Origin: Zygnema cylindricum
Lineage: Eukaryota > Streptophyta > Zygnematophyceae > Zygnematales > Zygnemataceae
Direction of reading: 5' to 3'
DNA length: 64,000 bases
Assembly: GCA_037447655.1 (NCBI GenBank)
Contig: JBBHKE010002081.1
Location: 1 to 64,000, forward strand
A program made the translations under genes and the position numbers. Shown one piece after another: positions 34,001-45,159 of this stretch (its first letter is position 1; each line of letters starts with the position of its first letter). The notes below the pieces were generated by a model, which was given only the letters and a program-made list of their open reading frames with translations, did not search any database and was not told the origin of the DNA.

Positions 34001-36379
34001 CTTCATACCAGTGGATGCAGTAACAAAGGTAGTTGTCGAGGGGAGCAACTTTATGATTTCGTCTAAAAGACACGATTTTCCAGTTCCAGAACTTCCAGTC
34101 AGAAGAAAACTTTTTCCTTCTTTTACTAAACTCATGGCATCCCTATGCTCGACACTATACATTACATCCCCAAAACTTGTCTCTTCCAATAATCGTTTCC
34201 TTTCCGCATCCAAAACTGTCGGTGGTTCAGAAACTGGGATCACTTCAGTATTCTTTAAGGATTTCATCTTGGGAATCAAAGAACCAACATGTCTAGATGC
34301 CTTCGGCGGTTTAGTTTTGAGATTAACAGTCGTTGAATCTTCTTGACTACTTTTCACAGGAAAAAAACTATTTAACGGTCTCCTTATATGGGGCAAATCA
34401 TTTTGTTGAATACCGCCTTCCTCTCCTATTGATCTATCAGGTAACATGGGTCCCTTCCTTTTTTCAGACATTGATTTTCGAGAAGAAGAGAGAGAAGCGT
34501 TAGAAGCTGTGACGTGACTGGAACAAACAGAAGCAGTTGAAACAGTTTTATGACTGGAATAAATGGACGAAGAAGGAGAGGCGATTGAAAGTGTTTTATG
34601 ACTGGAATAAACAGAAGAAGAAGGAGAGGCAGTTATTCTACTGGAACCAAGGGACTGTGTTGAGGTTGTGAGGCGACTAGAACAGAGAGAGGAATTTGTC
34701 GCAGTCATTCGATTAGGCGGATTTGAGGGAGTGGTGTTAGAGGATCTACAGGGGGCAATTAGAGCTTCCAAAGCAACTAGAGATTGCAAGAGTCTGTTGA
34801 GCTTGTCTGGACGAGCGTTTGAAAGGAAAATCTGTTTACAAGAAGGGAAAAAGGGGAAAAAAAAAAAAGCAACGAGAAACAAATTTACTACTTTTCTTTA
34901 GTAAGAATCAACCAGATGGTATTTTCAATGGGAACTTTAGTCTGTTAAAGTTGAGCATTCAGGGTTTTATTTGGCGCAAACTACAGCCAAAAATTTTGAG
35001 CTTATTTTATCAATATGACGAAACACCGTAAGCTGTTGGAAACTATTCTTAAGAAGTCCTATCATAACTTCTTTTATGACCAGTACATTGAAACTAAATG
35101 ATCTAACCAGCACCTTTCACGAAATAAGCAACAAATTCCCTCATCGTCACCTGTAACGCAATATTGCCAATATTATAATTTTCCATTTTAAGTTCATAAA
35201 ATCTAGATTGCTGACGATACAACTTATTTTCAAGAAAATAGATGCCAGGCATAATATATACAGAAACACATATATGCATATATATACATTCATGTATGTA
35301 TTTTGTATTCTCGTCATCTATTCTCATTTTCACTGACCTGGACATGGATATGTGGCAGAACAATAGAAAGAACACCCCTCTCCATTCGATTTGCATGAAT
35401 CTGAACTTCATGCCCTAAAAAAAACTTTTCCTGCTCATCCATCCAGGCCAAACAGAAAAATGTGGAACATCGTTAGGTATAGCAAACATAATTATGCATT
35501 ATCTAAAATTCTTCACATCTGGCCCTTTTACCGTAGTGCCCAGCCAGTCGAGCCCAAAAACAGTTCAATAATTAAATTTAATTGGTTAAAAAAAAAAATG
35601 AACTATTTGCAAAGAGTACTTTAGGGAATTGAACCGTGGCATTACTATTAATATGATAGTTGCAAATCTTCGGTTTTGGGCTCTGAAGACCCTGGTCCAA
35701 ACCTCTCGAAAAGCTATTCAACAGATTTATATTTTTCAGGATTTTGAACACATAAAGTACAATGAAATTGAACTCATCGAACTCGACCAAACCTTCATTT
35801 TTTCTCGTTCGACATGGTGGACACAACGGTAGTCTCAAAACAGGCAGAATGAGCACAATTTCGTTGTGTATAAACAATCTCGGGAAATAACTATGGCGTA
35901 AGAATTGGAAAAAAACAAGATAACGAACAAACAGGTCTGATTTTTATCACAATTTATCTGTTATTTATCACATATTCTTGTCCTACATGAAGAAGGAGCC
36001 CATTTAACTTGTTTTTCGTGAACCATTTGGCCGGACAATATTAACCTGTTTAATTTGTAGCACAAAAATGCAAAACAATAAAGCAAACGCCCTGCAATTC
36101 AACCACAAGGTCCATGACCAATGTTTTCAAATGCTCACTTCCCTCTTCTCCATCTCTGTTTTCCCCCCTTCTTCCCCCCTCTCATGCTCCATGATTGTCC
36201 CTCTCCCTCTCTCTCTCTCGCTCTCTCACCACAGTCTGATTGGTGGCAATAAAGAGATAGGGTTTTCCATTGTCGTCCCAAATCTTCACTTTTACTTTTG
36301 CGCCTTTCGCTGCGGTGGCCTTTAGAAGCCCTCCTCCCTCCGAAAACAGCTCCACTCTCACGTCACAGTGGACCGACAT
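28009..36379 (-). CDS. PIF1: PIF1-family 5'-3' DNA helicase, multi-exon, probably 3'-broken
   Basis: ATP-dependent helicase for nuclear/mitochondrial genome maintenance. Exons on the minus strand: 36230-36379 (start; [17 protein letters not shown], matching the N-terminal region of cellular PIF1), 35108-35210, tentative 32-nt exon 35027-35058, 34009-34831 ([17 protein letters not shown], Ser-rich linker, Walker A GSSGTGKS), 33137-33184 ([10 protein letters not shown]), 31965-32101 (Walker [11 protein letters not shown]), 31389-31458 ([11 protein letters not shown]), 30316-30448 ([15 protein letters not shown]), about 29579-29803 ([13 protein letters not shown] and [14 protein letters not shown]), 28685-28747 ([13 protein letters not shown]), 28009-28103 ([20 protein letters not shown]). 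Most junction phases agree. A further exon may start at 27947. The last helicase motifs (SIHKSQG box) were not found, and two in-frame stops lie near 29665-29685. So it is decayed, or it has unresolved splicing. Confidence 0.82.
29890..30015. repeat. GA-rich tract in helicase intron
   Basis: GAGAGGGAGAAG units; pyrimidine on the gene's strand. Confidence 0.8.
30110..30310. repeat. Degenerate TTTGAACCTCTTA array
   Basis: Five to six irregular ~35-bp units with core GATTTGAACCTCTTA in a helicase intron. A second irregular array (CCAAATTTTGGATTTGAACTTT-like) follows at 30490-30660 upstream of the GDFHQLPP exon. Confidence 0.65.
31085..31126 (+). repeat. tRNA-like B-box fragment
   Basis: Contains GTTCAAATCCTGGCTGG, matching the T-arm half of the tRNA-like sequence at 58221-58288. 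No acceptor stem or anticodon arm is recognisable here. Likely a remnant of a tRNA-derived SINE. Confidence 0.35.
31230..31350. repeat. AGAATGTCTTGAATAGGAAT duplication
   Basis: Two to three copies of a ~60-110 bp unit with AGAATGTCTTGAATAGGAAT in the helicase intron before the FGGIQ exon. Confidence 0.65.
36130..36235. repeat. CT tract at the first helicase donor
   Basis: CTCCCTCTCTCTCTCTCGCTCTC abuts the GTGAGA donor of PIF1 exon 1 (36228-36229). Here the sense strand is GA-rich, so this one runs opposite to the other intronic tracts. Confidence 0.75.
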
Positions 36380-37447
36380 TTCTGAACTGTTTCTTTTTTC
36401 CTGTTTTTCTTCCTGTTTCTGTTCCTTTTGTGTTTTTACTTTTTTTTTTGCTCGTTCTATGTTTCTGTTTGAATTTCTTCTGTAGTCCTTTTTTTCCTTG
36501 ACGGTTGTGATGCTTACAAACCCTAGGTATGATACCAGAGGTTTTACTGTGAAACCCTAATTTAAAATGTATGTGAGGAATGATCTTCTCACATATTAGG
36601 GTTAGTTGAAATTTGTTAAATATAATGTCACTTCCTTAAGTAAAGCTGACAGTTTTGCAAAGAGAAAAGGGAAAATTAATGGTTTTGTCCGGAAAAGGAT
36701 AGAGCGGCAAAGTACAGATTTTGAAGGAAGACCGGAAGAGAGGCAGAGAGGGAGAGAGGGAGAGAGGAAAGTCGAAGTAAGGGGAGGCGGGAAGGAGGGG
36801 AGGGAGGGGGGGGAGGAGAAAGTAGAATGAGAGAGAGAGAGAGAGAAACCGGCACATAGGATCAAACTATGTCTCTAATACTTCCATGGTTGAGAGCAAT
36901 TTTCTATGTTCCTCATTTCTTACTACTCTTCCAATTAAAAAACCCTAAATTCTAAAAAATAAGTAATTTTACTGTTTCGTTCTTTTGAAAAATGCAATAA
37001 AATAGAGCCTATATGGAAACAAGGAATATCTTCCTTTGAAAATTAGGGCTGCAATCACTGTCATATCCATCCATGGCTATGAAAATGTAAACAAGGCTAC
37101 ACAAATGTGAACATGGAAACATTTACAGATGGAAGAAGTAGTACAAGGGAACGGAAACGGAAACTGGAAGTTGCTGAGTTGTGAACGTAAATATATTTGA
37201 AAACATCGCCGATGTAACCAAATTATCCATTTCAAAAAATGGATGCCATCTGTTTTGCAGGCATCGGATGCACAAAAAACAAAGACAACAAAGTTACAAA
37301 CCTTCTTTTCCCTTTGTTTGGTAAACTACGGTACTGTACTGTACTTATGTAAGACACAGTTTTACCACTTGACCTAATCCAGGAACCATGGCTTATAAAG
37401 GACATAGACGATGGTGCTTTAAAGTTTCAACGGACAAAACCGAAACC
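36380..37447. other. Upstream region of the helicase gene, no gene seen
   Basis: T-rich sequence, then a purine tract at 36720-36845 (GAGAGGGAGAG...). AAACCCTAA-like motifs occur several times (36525, 36550, 36940, 37443). No conserved coding exon was recognised. Confidence 0.5.
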
Positions 37448-37800
37448 CTAATTCGGAGGAATAAAGAGAGCTCGTTTTGGAAACCAAAGATCTGCCACGT
37501 GGTAAGAAAACGTGTATTGACTACAGTACATTACCGTACGATATAATTTTATGCCGGCGGTTGCCCGACACGGACGTTGGCGAGATGTCAGAAACTTGCC
37601 ACGTGTGACATGGTCACAGCGCCGCGTGGCACACTGAAATAAATGAATAACGACTCCTCGTGAGACGTGACAGAGGAGGTTCGGCCGTTGAGACGGTGAA
37701 AACAGCAAAGTGGTCCGTTCTATAAAGTCTTGCCGTACGTAATAATGTTCGAATAACAGAATTCTATTCGTCGATATATCTGTTTGAGAAAGTGACTTCA
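37448..37800. promoter_or_regulatory. G-box-containing region, possible promoter
   Basis: Two CACGTG cores within ~110 bp (GCCACGTGG near 37494, GCCACGTGTG near 37595) and a related CGCGTGGCAC near 37627. In plants CACGTG binds bZIP/bHLH factors. No transcription unit was located next to it, so function is only suggested. Confidence 0.3.
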
Positions 37801-38108
37801 TGATGAGCTGTCCGTTACAATGGACATATGCCCTTTAGGATTTGGCGGATGTCACGTCCCTTCTCAATATTACTGAGTAAAGACAATCTACGGAAACGAC
37901 GAAACGTAAATTCATAGAAATATAATTTTGTCGTGTTAGATATCGAACTGAGAGTTCTCTCAATATTATGCAGCTCGATGCGCCGGACTTCGCTCGAATT
38001 GATGCAATTCGATATTTCGTACGTACAATAATTGCTGATTGGAAGGTGCTTATTTTTCATTTACAAAACTATGCTTAAAACTTCGCCTGCTAATTATAGT
38101 TCTGGTCA

Positions 38109-38315
38109 CCCATGACCCGCCTTGCCATATGTATTTCTGATCACCTCTGAACTGCCTTGTGTGTCTGAAAATTTTCTACAGAAGGTACTTTTGTCATCAA
38201 CATTGTGACATTCCAAAAATTGCACAAATCTTCCCGTCCTAACAAAAGCTTTCATAGAGTCGGGCTTGGTCATGCGAGATCCTACGACAATATTGGTTTG
38301 AGTAAGGATATCATT
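38109..38315 (-). CDS. Unidentified open segment (69 codons), possible exon
   Basis: Open minus-strand frame between two TGA stops, without an ATG at its start, containing TNIVVGSRMTKPDSMKAFV and DTQGSSEVIRNTYGKAGHG. Composition is protein-like and differs from the AT-rich surroundings. No family is recognised. It may be an exon or a retroelement remnant. Confidence 0.2.
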
Positions 38316-38339
38316 TCAGCTGGGTCAACCAGCCAATCT

Positions 38340-40420
38340 TTTTTTTAAGAACAAAACAAGTTGGTTATAAGTGTGGAACCACGATTCGTCATTATCGGGG
38401 GGGGATTAATCTCTGAAAGGGGGTCGCTCCGAAATATATGACCTACTTAGCAAAGTTAAAAGGACCACAAGTGTCCTAGACCTATCCTCATAAATGTGAC
38501 TACATCGTCCAATCATAGTGATCCTTCAATGGTACTAAGCCCATGCATTGTCCCAAGTTTTCCAATGACATAGACAAAGACAATATATTAGTTTTTTTAC
38601 TTCAAATTTCAATCAAATGGTCATTTCAGCTACTTAAATTTCAGCTTGATGTATTATATCGTAATGTAATGTATGTCTACCCGTCGGTAATCACAATACA
38701 AAGATTTTCTCCACGCGTGGGAAACAGCTGCTCACGATAAAGTTTATGTTTTTATGCATGCATAATTACCTTGATAAAGCACATTATAATACATGCTACT
38801 ATTAAGCACATGATAATAAGCCTGGTCTTAGGCGCAACATATTGTTGATGTGGTTCTACACAAGAAAACAAGTGTTGCAATATTACAGGTTTACGTTTTG
38901 GATGTCTACTGTTGAAACTTTTGCACCAATAATAAAATTACCTCCAATTTTAAGTTCAAGCTTCATAACTGTGTTGTCACGTATATGCATGGATTGTGTT
39001 GGGTAGCACCAAAATATATTTTAATAACGGAATGCGCACGTTAATTAACGTGTAGGGGTGATCCAAATAAATCAAATATATGTATTCTTCTAAATATATT
39101 CTTCCAAAATTTTGGGGCCAAAACCATCAAGAGTAAGTCAGATTCGCGCACATAAAAAACAATGGTTTTATGCACAAGAAAGCATTGCATACATCAACAT
39201 ATCTTATGTCATGCAACAATTTTCATCGTATAAAATTTCTTTGAATTATTTTGAATCATTTTGCGCAAAATGACGACTTAATAAATCCACGAGAAAGTCT
39301 ATCTCACCACGCGTAACATTACACAAAAATTGACGACACAAAGATCTTTATTTGTATCCCACAAACAACTTCGGAATCGCAACTTATTTTACCAATATTA
39401 AAATTGAGACGTCGCAGTATAATCAAATTAAAGGTCACACTCTTATACCACCGCAAAAAACCATATGTTTCTAAAAATGATGGAATCGTTTTTCGGTATA
39501 TAGCAACAATGAAAAAAATGGATGCACCTTTAATAGTTTGTTACGCCTCCGAAGCATGTACCCGTTTTGTAAAAAAACAAAAAGTCAGACTTCGGACAAT
39601 ATAATTGACAATGTTTGCTCACTTTTTTAGTGTGCGTTCAAACTACGGTCAGCGTTATTTTAAATTTTGAGGTATTTGCTCTAATCCAACATGGTAACAC
39701 TGTATTTATAACTATAATATTTTGAGGGGGGGTGAATTTATGTTTTATTATACATTGTTTTTCCTATTTCGCTTTTTATTTAAAGACCACTTGAAGGCCC
39801 TCGAAATAATAAAGAATAAGTCATCATAAACATGACGTAAAGCTACTAAAATAATAAGTTTTGTCAGAAAGAATTTCTACAATCAATTGTATATGAGATG
39901 CACGAACACTCTTTGATGACTTTGGGTGGTCATCGATCCGTGGGGATGTTGAAAAATTCACCAACAAATATAATGTTTACCAATAAGAGATATTGGTAAA
40001 CATGGAAATTGTAGGACAACTCTCCAATTTGGACACTCCACTACAAAAGTTGTAGATTATATAGGTGGGAACCATCACCCACCTTCGCCTCCTAAGAGAT
40101 AGCAAAGATATGACATTAACTTTCGTAAATTATTGACAAAGCCGACGGAGTTCCCTACAATAAACACGAATATGGTTTAGATTGTCACGAACCTTTACGT
40201 GGACGTATCGTTTTAGGTTCTCGTTTTTACAACTCTTTCATGGAAATTCTCAAACCTCGCTTTATGTCACTATTATAGTGGAAGGTTGTATAAACAACAC
40301 GATTCCAACTTTTTACACCAATTTTGCACCAATGAAAGTACACCATTTGATTGTCCGTTACGCGCAAAATTTGAAGGGATCTTAAAATGATCCCTCAAAT
40401 GTAATTTTGGGTCTTCTTAA
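38340..40420. other. AT-rich stretch, nothing recognised
   Basis: About 2 kb with no coding signal, no clear inverted ends and no tandem array. Open frames are short and compositionally random. Confidence 0.5.
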
Positions 40421-40705
40421 TGTTATTTGCTATTGTCCCTCTCCCCCGTTTTGCGCCGAATACGTATTCCCACTCCGTCACCCCACTCTCTCGTCCTCGA
40501 ATAACCATAATTGTTATGATACAAGAAGGACGGGCTTTGATTTTTGTTTTCTTTTTATGTCTATGGGCAAATTTTGGTGACTGTTGTGGAGCAAAAAAAC
40601 AAATAAGAAAGCCATGGTCGAACGTTTTAACTGAATGACATCGACAATTTCACAAAGTGTCTTGACAATGTCACAAGAAAAAAACGTATACAATATCACT
40701 TTAAG

Positions 40706-41400
40706 GTCGTGTGCCCATGTGTTGAATGAAAGACTTTATTTTTGTTGTTTTCTTTCAAAATCTAACAAACAACAATAAAATTACGCCAGGCGCAATTCTC
40801 TTTTTGACCCATTGTTACGTAATGTCAACTCATCTTCAAAATTTTACCTAAATCGACTCGAGAGTCAATTTTTGTTCAAGTATCACTAAAATGACAAACA
40901 ACAACATGTTTATGCCCGTGCCACACGAATGTGAGCAATTTTGCACGAGGTTAGACGCTAGTTTTTTTCTTGCCCGTCACGTGCATGTACTGAAAAAAAG
41001 AGTTGCAAGGGTCTCGGACCTCCACTTTTTTTCATGGGTCTTTTGCAAAAGTCTACACCTTCGTCGCCTCTCCCCATTCCTCTCACATTGCCACTCCTCT
41101 CCCTCTTTCTCGAATGAAACACAACAATATTGGGTATGGGATGGAAAAACTCTGATTTTTTTTTGTTTTGTCTTCCTTTGGGCGTAGTTTAATGGCAATT
41201 CGAGTGAAAAAATACAAAATAAAATTCGGGAACCATGGCCGAAACTTATGATACTAATTACGTCGTCGTTCTCACAAGAAAGCATGACGGCATAATGTCA
41301 CAAGACCCATATACACTTAAAATGTCACAAGAAACTAAACTTTTATGACCATCGCAAGTTTTGTCGACGTCTATGACCGTCACAAGTTTAACACGCGTCC
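40706..41400 (+). mobile_element. PIF/Harbinger-like MITE family E, copy
   Basis: Begins GTGTGCCCATGTGTTGAA. The internal landmarks TGCCACACGAATGTGA, GCAAGGGTCTCGGACC and TTGGGCGTAGTTTAATGGC recur at 48700-49410, 50800-51510, 55867-56780 and, inverted, inside 53910-54866. The right end is not clear here. Confidence 0.55.
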
Positions 41401-41488
41401 ATAACAGAAAGAAAGATTCTATTTTGAAAAACGCGATGGTTAAACCATCAAAGTACAAAACTTGATTGAAAAATAAAATTGTTCACTA

Positions 41489-41685
41489 CACCGCCAATCG
41501 CTATTAGAGTCAAGGATTAAATAGCGTAAAAAAAAATTAGCGTTATTGATTCTAATTTAGTGCCTGAGACATGGCAGATTATGGTCCACGTCTTTAAATA
41601 CCATTATTAATTCTATTTCAGGTTTTGGGGTCAAAATTTAGGGGCACCGAATTAGCGTTATATACTCCAATAGCGATTGGCGATG
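41489..41685. mobile_element. TA-flanked MITE
   Basis: Ends CACCGCCAATCGCTATTAG and CAATAGCGATTGGCGATG, with TA on both sides. Absent from segment copy 2. Confidence 0.85.
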
Positions 41686-41897
41686 TACTATTAAAGGCTA
41701 TAATTGTAAAACCAAAAGTACGTACAAAAATTGTAAAAGCTAACCAACACTAAGAGTAAAAGAAAGCAAAGAAAACATAGGAAACAAAAACAAACACTAA
41801 AACTAAACTACAACAGCACTTAAAATTACACTTTACAAAGGCTCTAGATGACAAAAAAGGGCGCCGTCGGCCCAAAGCCTAAAACAAAACTACACTA

Positions 41898-42516
41898 CAC
41901 CGCGAATCGTAATTAGAGTAATGAAAAAATTAGAGTAAAAAAAAAAAAAAAACAATTAGAGTAATGAACTCTAATTTATGTGATAAAACTTTTTCACAGT
42001 CGAAGTTTACTCTAATTTATTTAAGTACTCTATATTGGGTTATGTCGGCAATAAATATCCACGCTGAAATTATAAACATTAAATTAAGTGGTTGTACAAA
42101 ATCTGTCATTCCGTATAGTTTTGATGTCATTATGACGCTACAGTAGTATTATTTGTCGCGCTGAATGTCAGTTAATGTTCACACTGACGACGATGCTGCG
42201 ACGGACGAGATTTATGCGAACGGCTTTTTTTCGATGTGATTGATTTTTCGTTTAGTCCGATTTCACGTGCGAGCGCGATTGTATTAAATCATTATTTTTA
42301 CCTTTTTACTTAAAAAAGTACAATTTTGCACAGTCGAACGTCGTCCGTACTCCACACTATTTAAAACGAACCTATATTACAATTCTGTTACGCTAATTAA
42401 ACTTACCTAAATTAGAATAATGAAAAAATTAGAATCGTTTACTCTATTTGATGTCATAGAGTCGAAATTTCGAGCGACCGAATTAGAGTAATTTACTCTA
42501 ATTACGATTCGCGGTG
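41898..42516. mobile_element. TA-flanked MITE, 619 bp
   Basis: Ends CACCGCGAATCGTAATTAG and CTAATTACGATTCGCGGTG, perfectly inverted, flanked by TA. Longest member of this family here. Non-coding. Confidence 0.88.
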
Positions 42517-42711
42517 TAAAGGTCAGAGGAACAAATAACATCAATGTGCACCGGGTGGCGGGGAGGTAAATCTCGTAGGCCTCGGCCATCGTTCACCACC
42601 GTGCATAACCGTCCATAACCGTCAGAGTAACAAAGTAAAGATTTCATTGGTACGCTTTGCAAAGTAGTACGGAGAATGATCATTCAAATCCAAAGCTACA
42701 GCACTGCACAT

Positions 42712-43173
42712 TTACAAAGTTTCGATTACACGGGCACACAGCCAAAAATACGACATCTGCAATGTCGCAAACATACATAACGACTCAAAATGACGATTTT
42801 TGTCTTCAGCTTTCGGATTACCGGGAAATGCGTACGGAGAATCTTTACTAAGGTTGGTTCGGCACACGCCCGACCGAAAAAAGCTTGTCTTTACTACAGA
42901 TCTCATTTCAACCGCACGTCCATTTTCGTACACAAAATAACGGTAGAAAGTACATATTTTGACTTTTTTTGTTTTTTTACGAACAGCTTTCCAAACATCA
43001 TTATGGCGAATCGCGTTGCCGGACAGCCGATTATTTCGTTTGTAGGGTTCGGTAGAGCTGATGAAAGTGCCGTCAGCCACCGTCATTTCTAAGAAGTTGA
43101 ATGCATCTTGTCCTTGACTGCTGAAATGATGCGAGGTCAGGTCGGCATTTAATGCTACATACGTGTGCCACAC
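42712..43173 (-). CDS. Unidentified ORF conserved in both segment copies
   Basis: An open frame of 153 codons in segment copy 1. Its central part (VADGTFISSTEPYKRN, AIRHNDVWKAVRKK, NGRAVEMRS) is preserved as protein in segment copy 2 (53094-53369) despite base differences. No domain is recognised. It could be an exon of a captured host gene or part of an unknown repeat. Confidence 0.3.
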   Translation of the reverse strand: MWHTYVALNADLTSHHFSSQGQDAFNFLEMTVADGTFISSTEPYKRNNRLSGNAIRHNDVWKAVRKKTKKVKICTFYRYFVYENGRAVEMRSVVKTSFFRSGVCRTNLSKDSPYAFPGNPKAEDKNRHFESLCMFATLQMSYFWLCARVIETL

Positions 43174-43621
43174 ATAGTTAAAAAGTAGGCGTTTCTATTG
43201 TAGGTCTTTTGTCGGCGCCTACATCGTAAGTTGTGTTATGGTTTTTTCATGTGATCGTCGCTACTTTGATCAGAGACCGTCCGATCGTCCAAATCTGACG
43301 ATAGTCCTATCGTAAGTTGTGTTATAGGCTTTTCATGTGATCTTTTAGATCGCTACTTTGATCAGCGACCGTCCGATCGTATGAATCTGACGGTTAAAAT
43401 ACAAAATCACTCAAAACTCACAGAAAAAAAAATTGTCCGTTTTTTTTTTCAAATGTAGACATGACGTTTAATTCTATATCGATCCATGTGCAACTCAACC
43501 CTGTTACTATTTTATTTCATTTTGCGGCCAATACAATATGGGTCTTAATATGGGTATATTGTATTTTTTACGTACAATAGGCATATTGTATGGGTGTACT
43601 TTCACCTACTTTTGAACTATG
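43173..43621. mobile_element. hAT-type MITE with 8-bp target duplication
   Basis: 449 bp. Ends CATAGTTAAAAAGTAGG and CCTACTTTTGAACTATG, flanked by GTGCCACA at 43165-43172 and 43622-43629. Segment copy 2 has the site once (GTACCACA, ~53378). An internal ~95-bp unit with TCGTAAGTTGTGTTAT is tandemly duplicated. An 8-bp duplication indicates the hAT superfamily. Confidence 0.85.
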
Positions 43622-44025
43622 GTGCCACATGTACCTAAATGTGGAGATGTACGGTACAGTACATTAATCTACTCAAGCCGTGCACAATTTTGAAATTTCT
43701 GATTTCTGTGCTTTGCCGTATGCCCGGAAGGCTGATAGGGTTCCCCCGTTACGAAAAAATATATATTTCGTAATTTTGTGTATTAGCATTTTACGATAAT
43801 CGATATGTCCCTTTTTTTAACTTACCGATGGCACAATATATATCGGCAAAAGACTTATCCAGATAAATATCGTATATATCGCAATGAATTACCGATAAAT
43901 ATCGGGGCGGTAACTATTATCTCCGCCCTCTGGTAAGAAATGGATTGTTGAAAAAAAATCCAAAAAGCCACGTATTCATTTCGTACTTTATTCCCATTCA
44001 TTCATACATAACAACGTACATTTTG

Positions 44026-44936
44026 CAGTGTTGTTCAAATCATGCGATTTTTTTTCAAATTTTCCGATTGAAACGTATAATTCGTAACGATTTTGAAAAT
44101 TGAAAAAAAACCGTCTATTGTAAATTGAAACCGACAATTTATGGTAAAAGTACAATATTTCCCGTAATATGTACCGTTTTTTTACGGAAATGTACGGAAT
44201 TTAAGGAAAAGATACATCGTAGTTATTGGTACTTTCTGTTCTGTGAACTGAACATAAATATCACGCAAATTGTACGTCTCTCGACGAAAATGTACGCACA
44301 TTTACGAAAAGAGGCGTTGAAACGTCACACTATTTTTGCGCGGTAAGTTTGAAAATTGTACGGGCGTCTTCTTCAATTTTCTTTGAAAGAAGTCGCCATG
44401 AAATATTGAAAACGAAACCGCAAGGAAGCCGCCTCCTTGTATCCTACCCTCCTCCCTCCCATTTGTTTTTTTGCAGTCATGTGCTGTTTGATAGATAGAG
44501 AGAGAAGGCAGAGAGAAGGCGGCCATGGTTGCGTGTCAAATAGGCACAGACACACAGAATTTGATAAAAGAGTGCCCTTCCAAACGTTAGACACACAAAA
44601 TTTGATAAAAGAGTGCCCTTGCGGACGTCCGAACCCGGGTGTGACAGAGTCCTGGCCTAGCCTGCTTTCACATTATCTGCTACCAGTTGATGAAGGATTT
44701 CCAGTACCGACATGGAGTGCCATATTTAATTAAACATTCATAATACTTTAGCACTCATTTAACGGAAAACTTGCAAACTGCACTATATGTAATTTTTTTT
44801 TGTTTTAATTGTACGGAATTGTACGGATGAATAATCATTAACGATTTTTTACGAGTTGTTCAAAAAGTTGAACGCGTTTGTCACGTATAATTCGTCACGA
44901 TTGAAACGTTCGCACTAATCGCTATGAACAACTGTG
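44026..44936. mobile_element. hAT-type non-autonomous element, 911 bp
   Basis: Inverted ends CAGTGTTGTTCA and TGAACAACTGTG, flanked by ACATTTTG at 44018-44025 and 44937-44944. Segment copy 2 has ACATTTTG once (~55178). Subterminal ACGTATAATTCGTAACG is repeated in inverse at the other end. It contains a 40-bp tandem duplication (ACACACARAATTTGATAAAA, 44551-44620). No transposase is visible. Confidence 0.82.
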
Positions 44937-45159
44937 ACATTTTGTAAACATTTTGTACGGACACCCCCCTCAACGACAATTTAAAGGGACAAATTTGGTT
45001 GGTTCTTGATCGATAAATCGAGACCCCTCATCGTTCGATGATCGATAATGTCGGCTATTGGATTTATTGCGATATCTAAACTACCGGATACACAATACTT
45101 ACAGTTTTTCCACGTGACATTAATGACTTTGTACTGACGTGCAACACAGGAAACTATAT

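Noticed and set aside
30312-34882. Helitron (Rep/helicase) transposon
   Set aside because: PIF1-type helicase motifs suggested it, but the upstream exons (36230-36379 and the [10 protein letters not shown] exon) match the N-terminal region of cellular PIF1. There is no Rep domain or Helitron terminus, and introns interrupt the helicase.
35344-35416. Extra exon of the helicase gene between 35210 and 36230
   Set aside because: AG and GT bracket an open segment, but the phase does not agree with exon 1 (phase 0), whereas joining exon 1 directly to 35108-35210 fits both phase and alignment.
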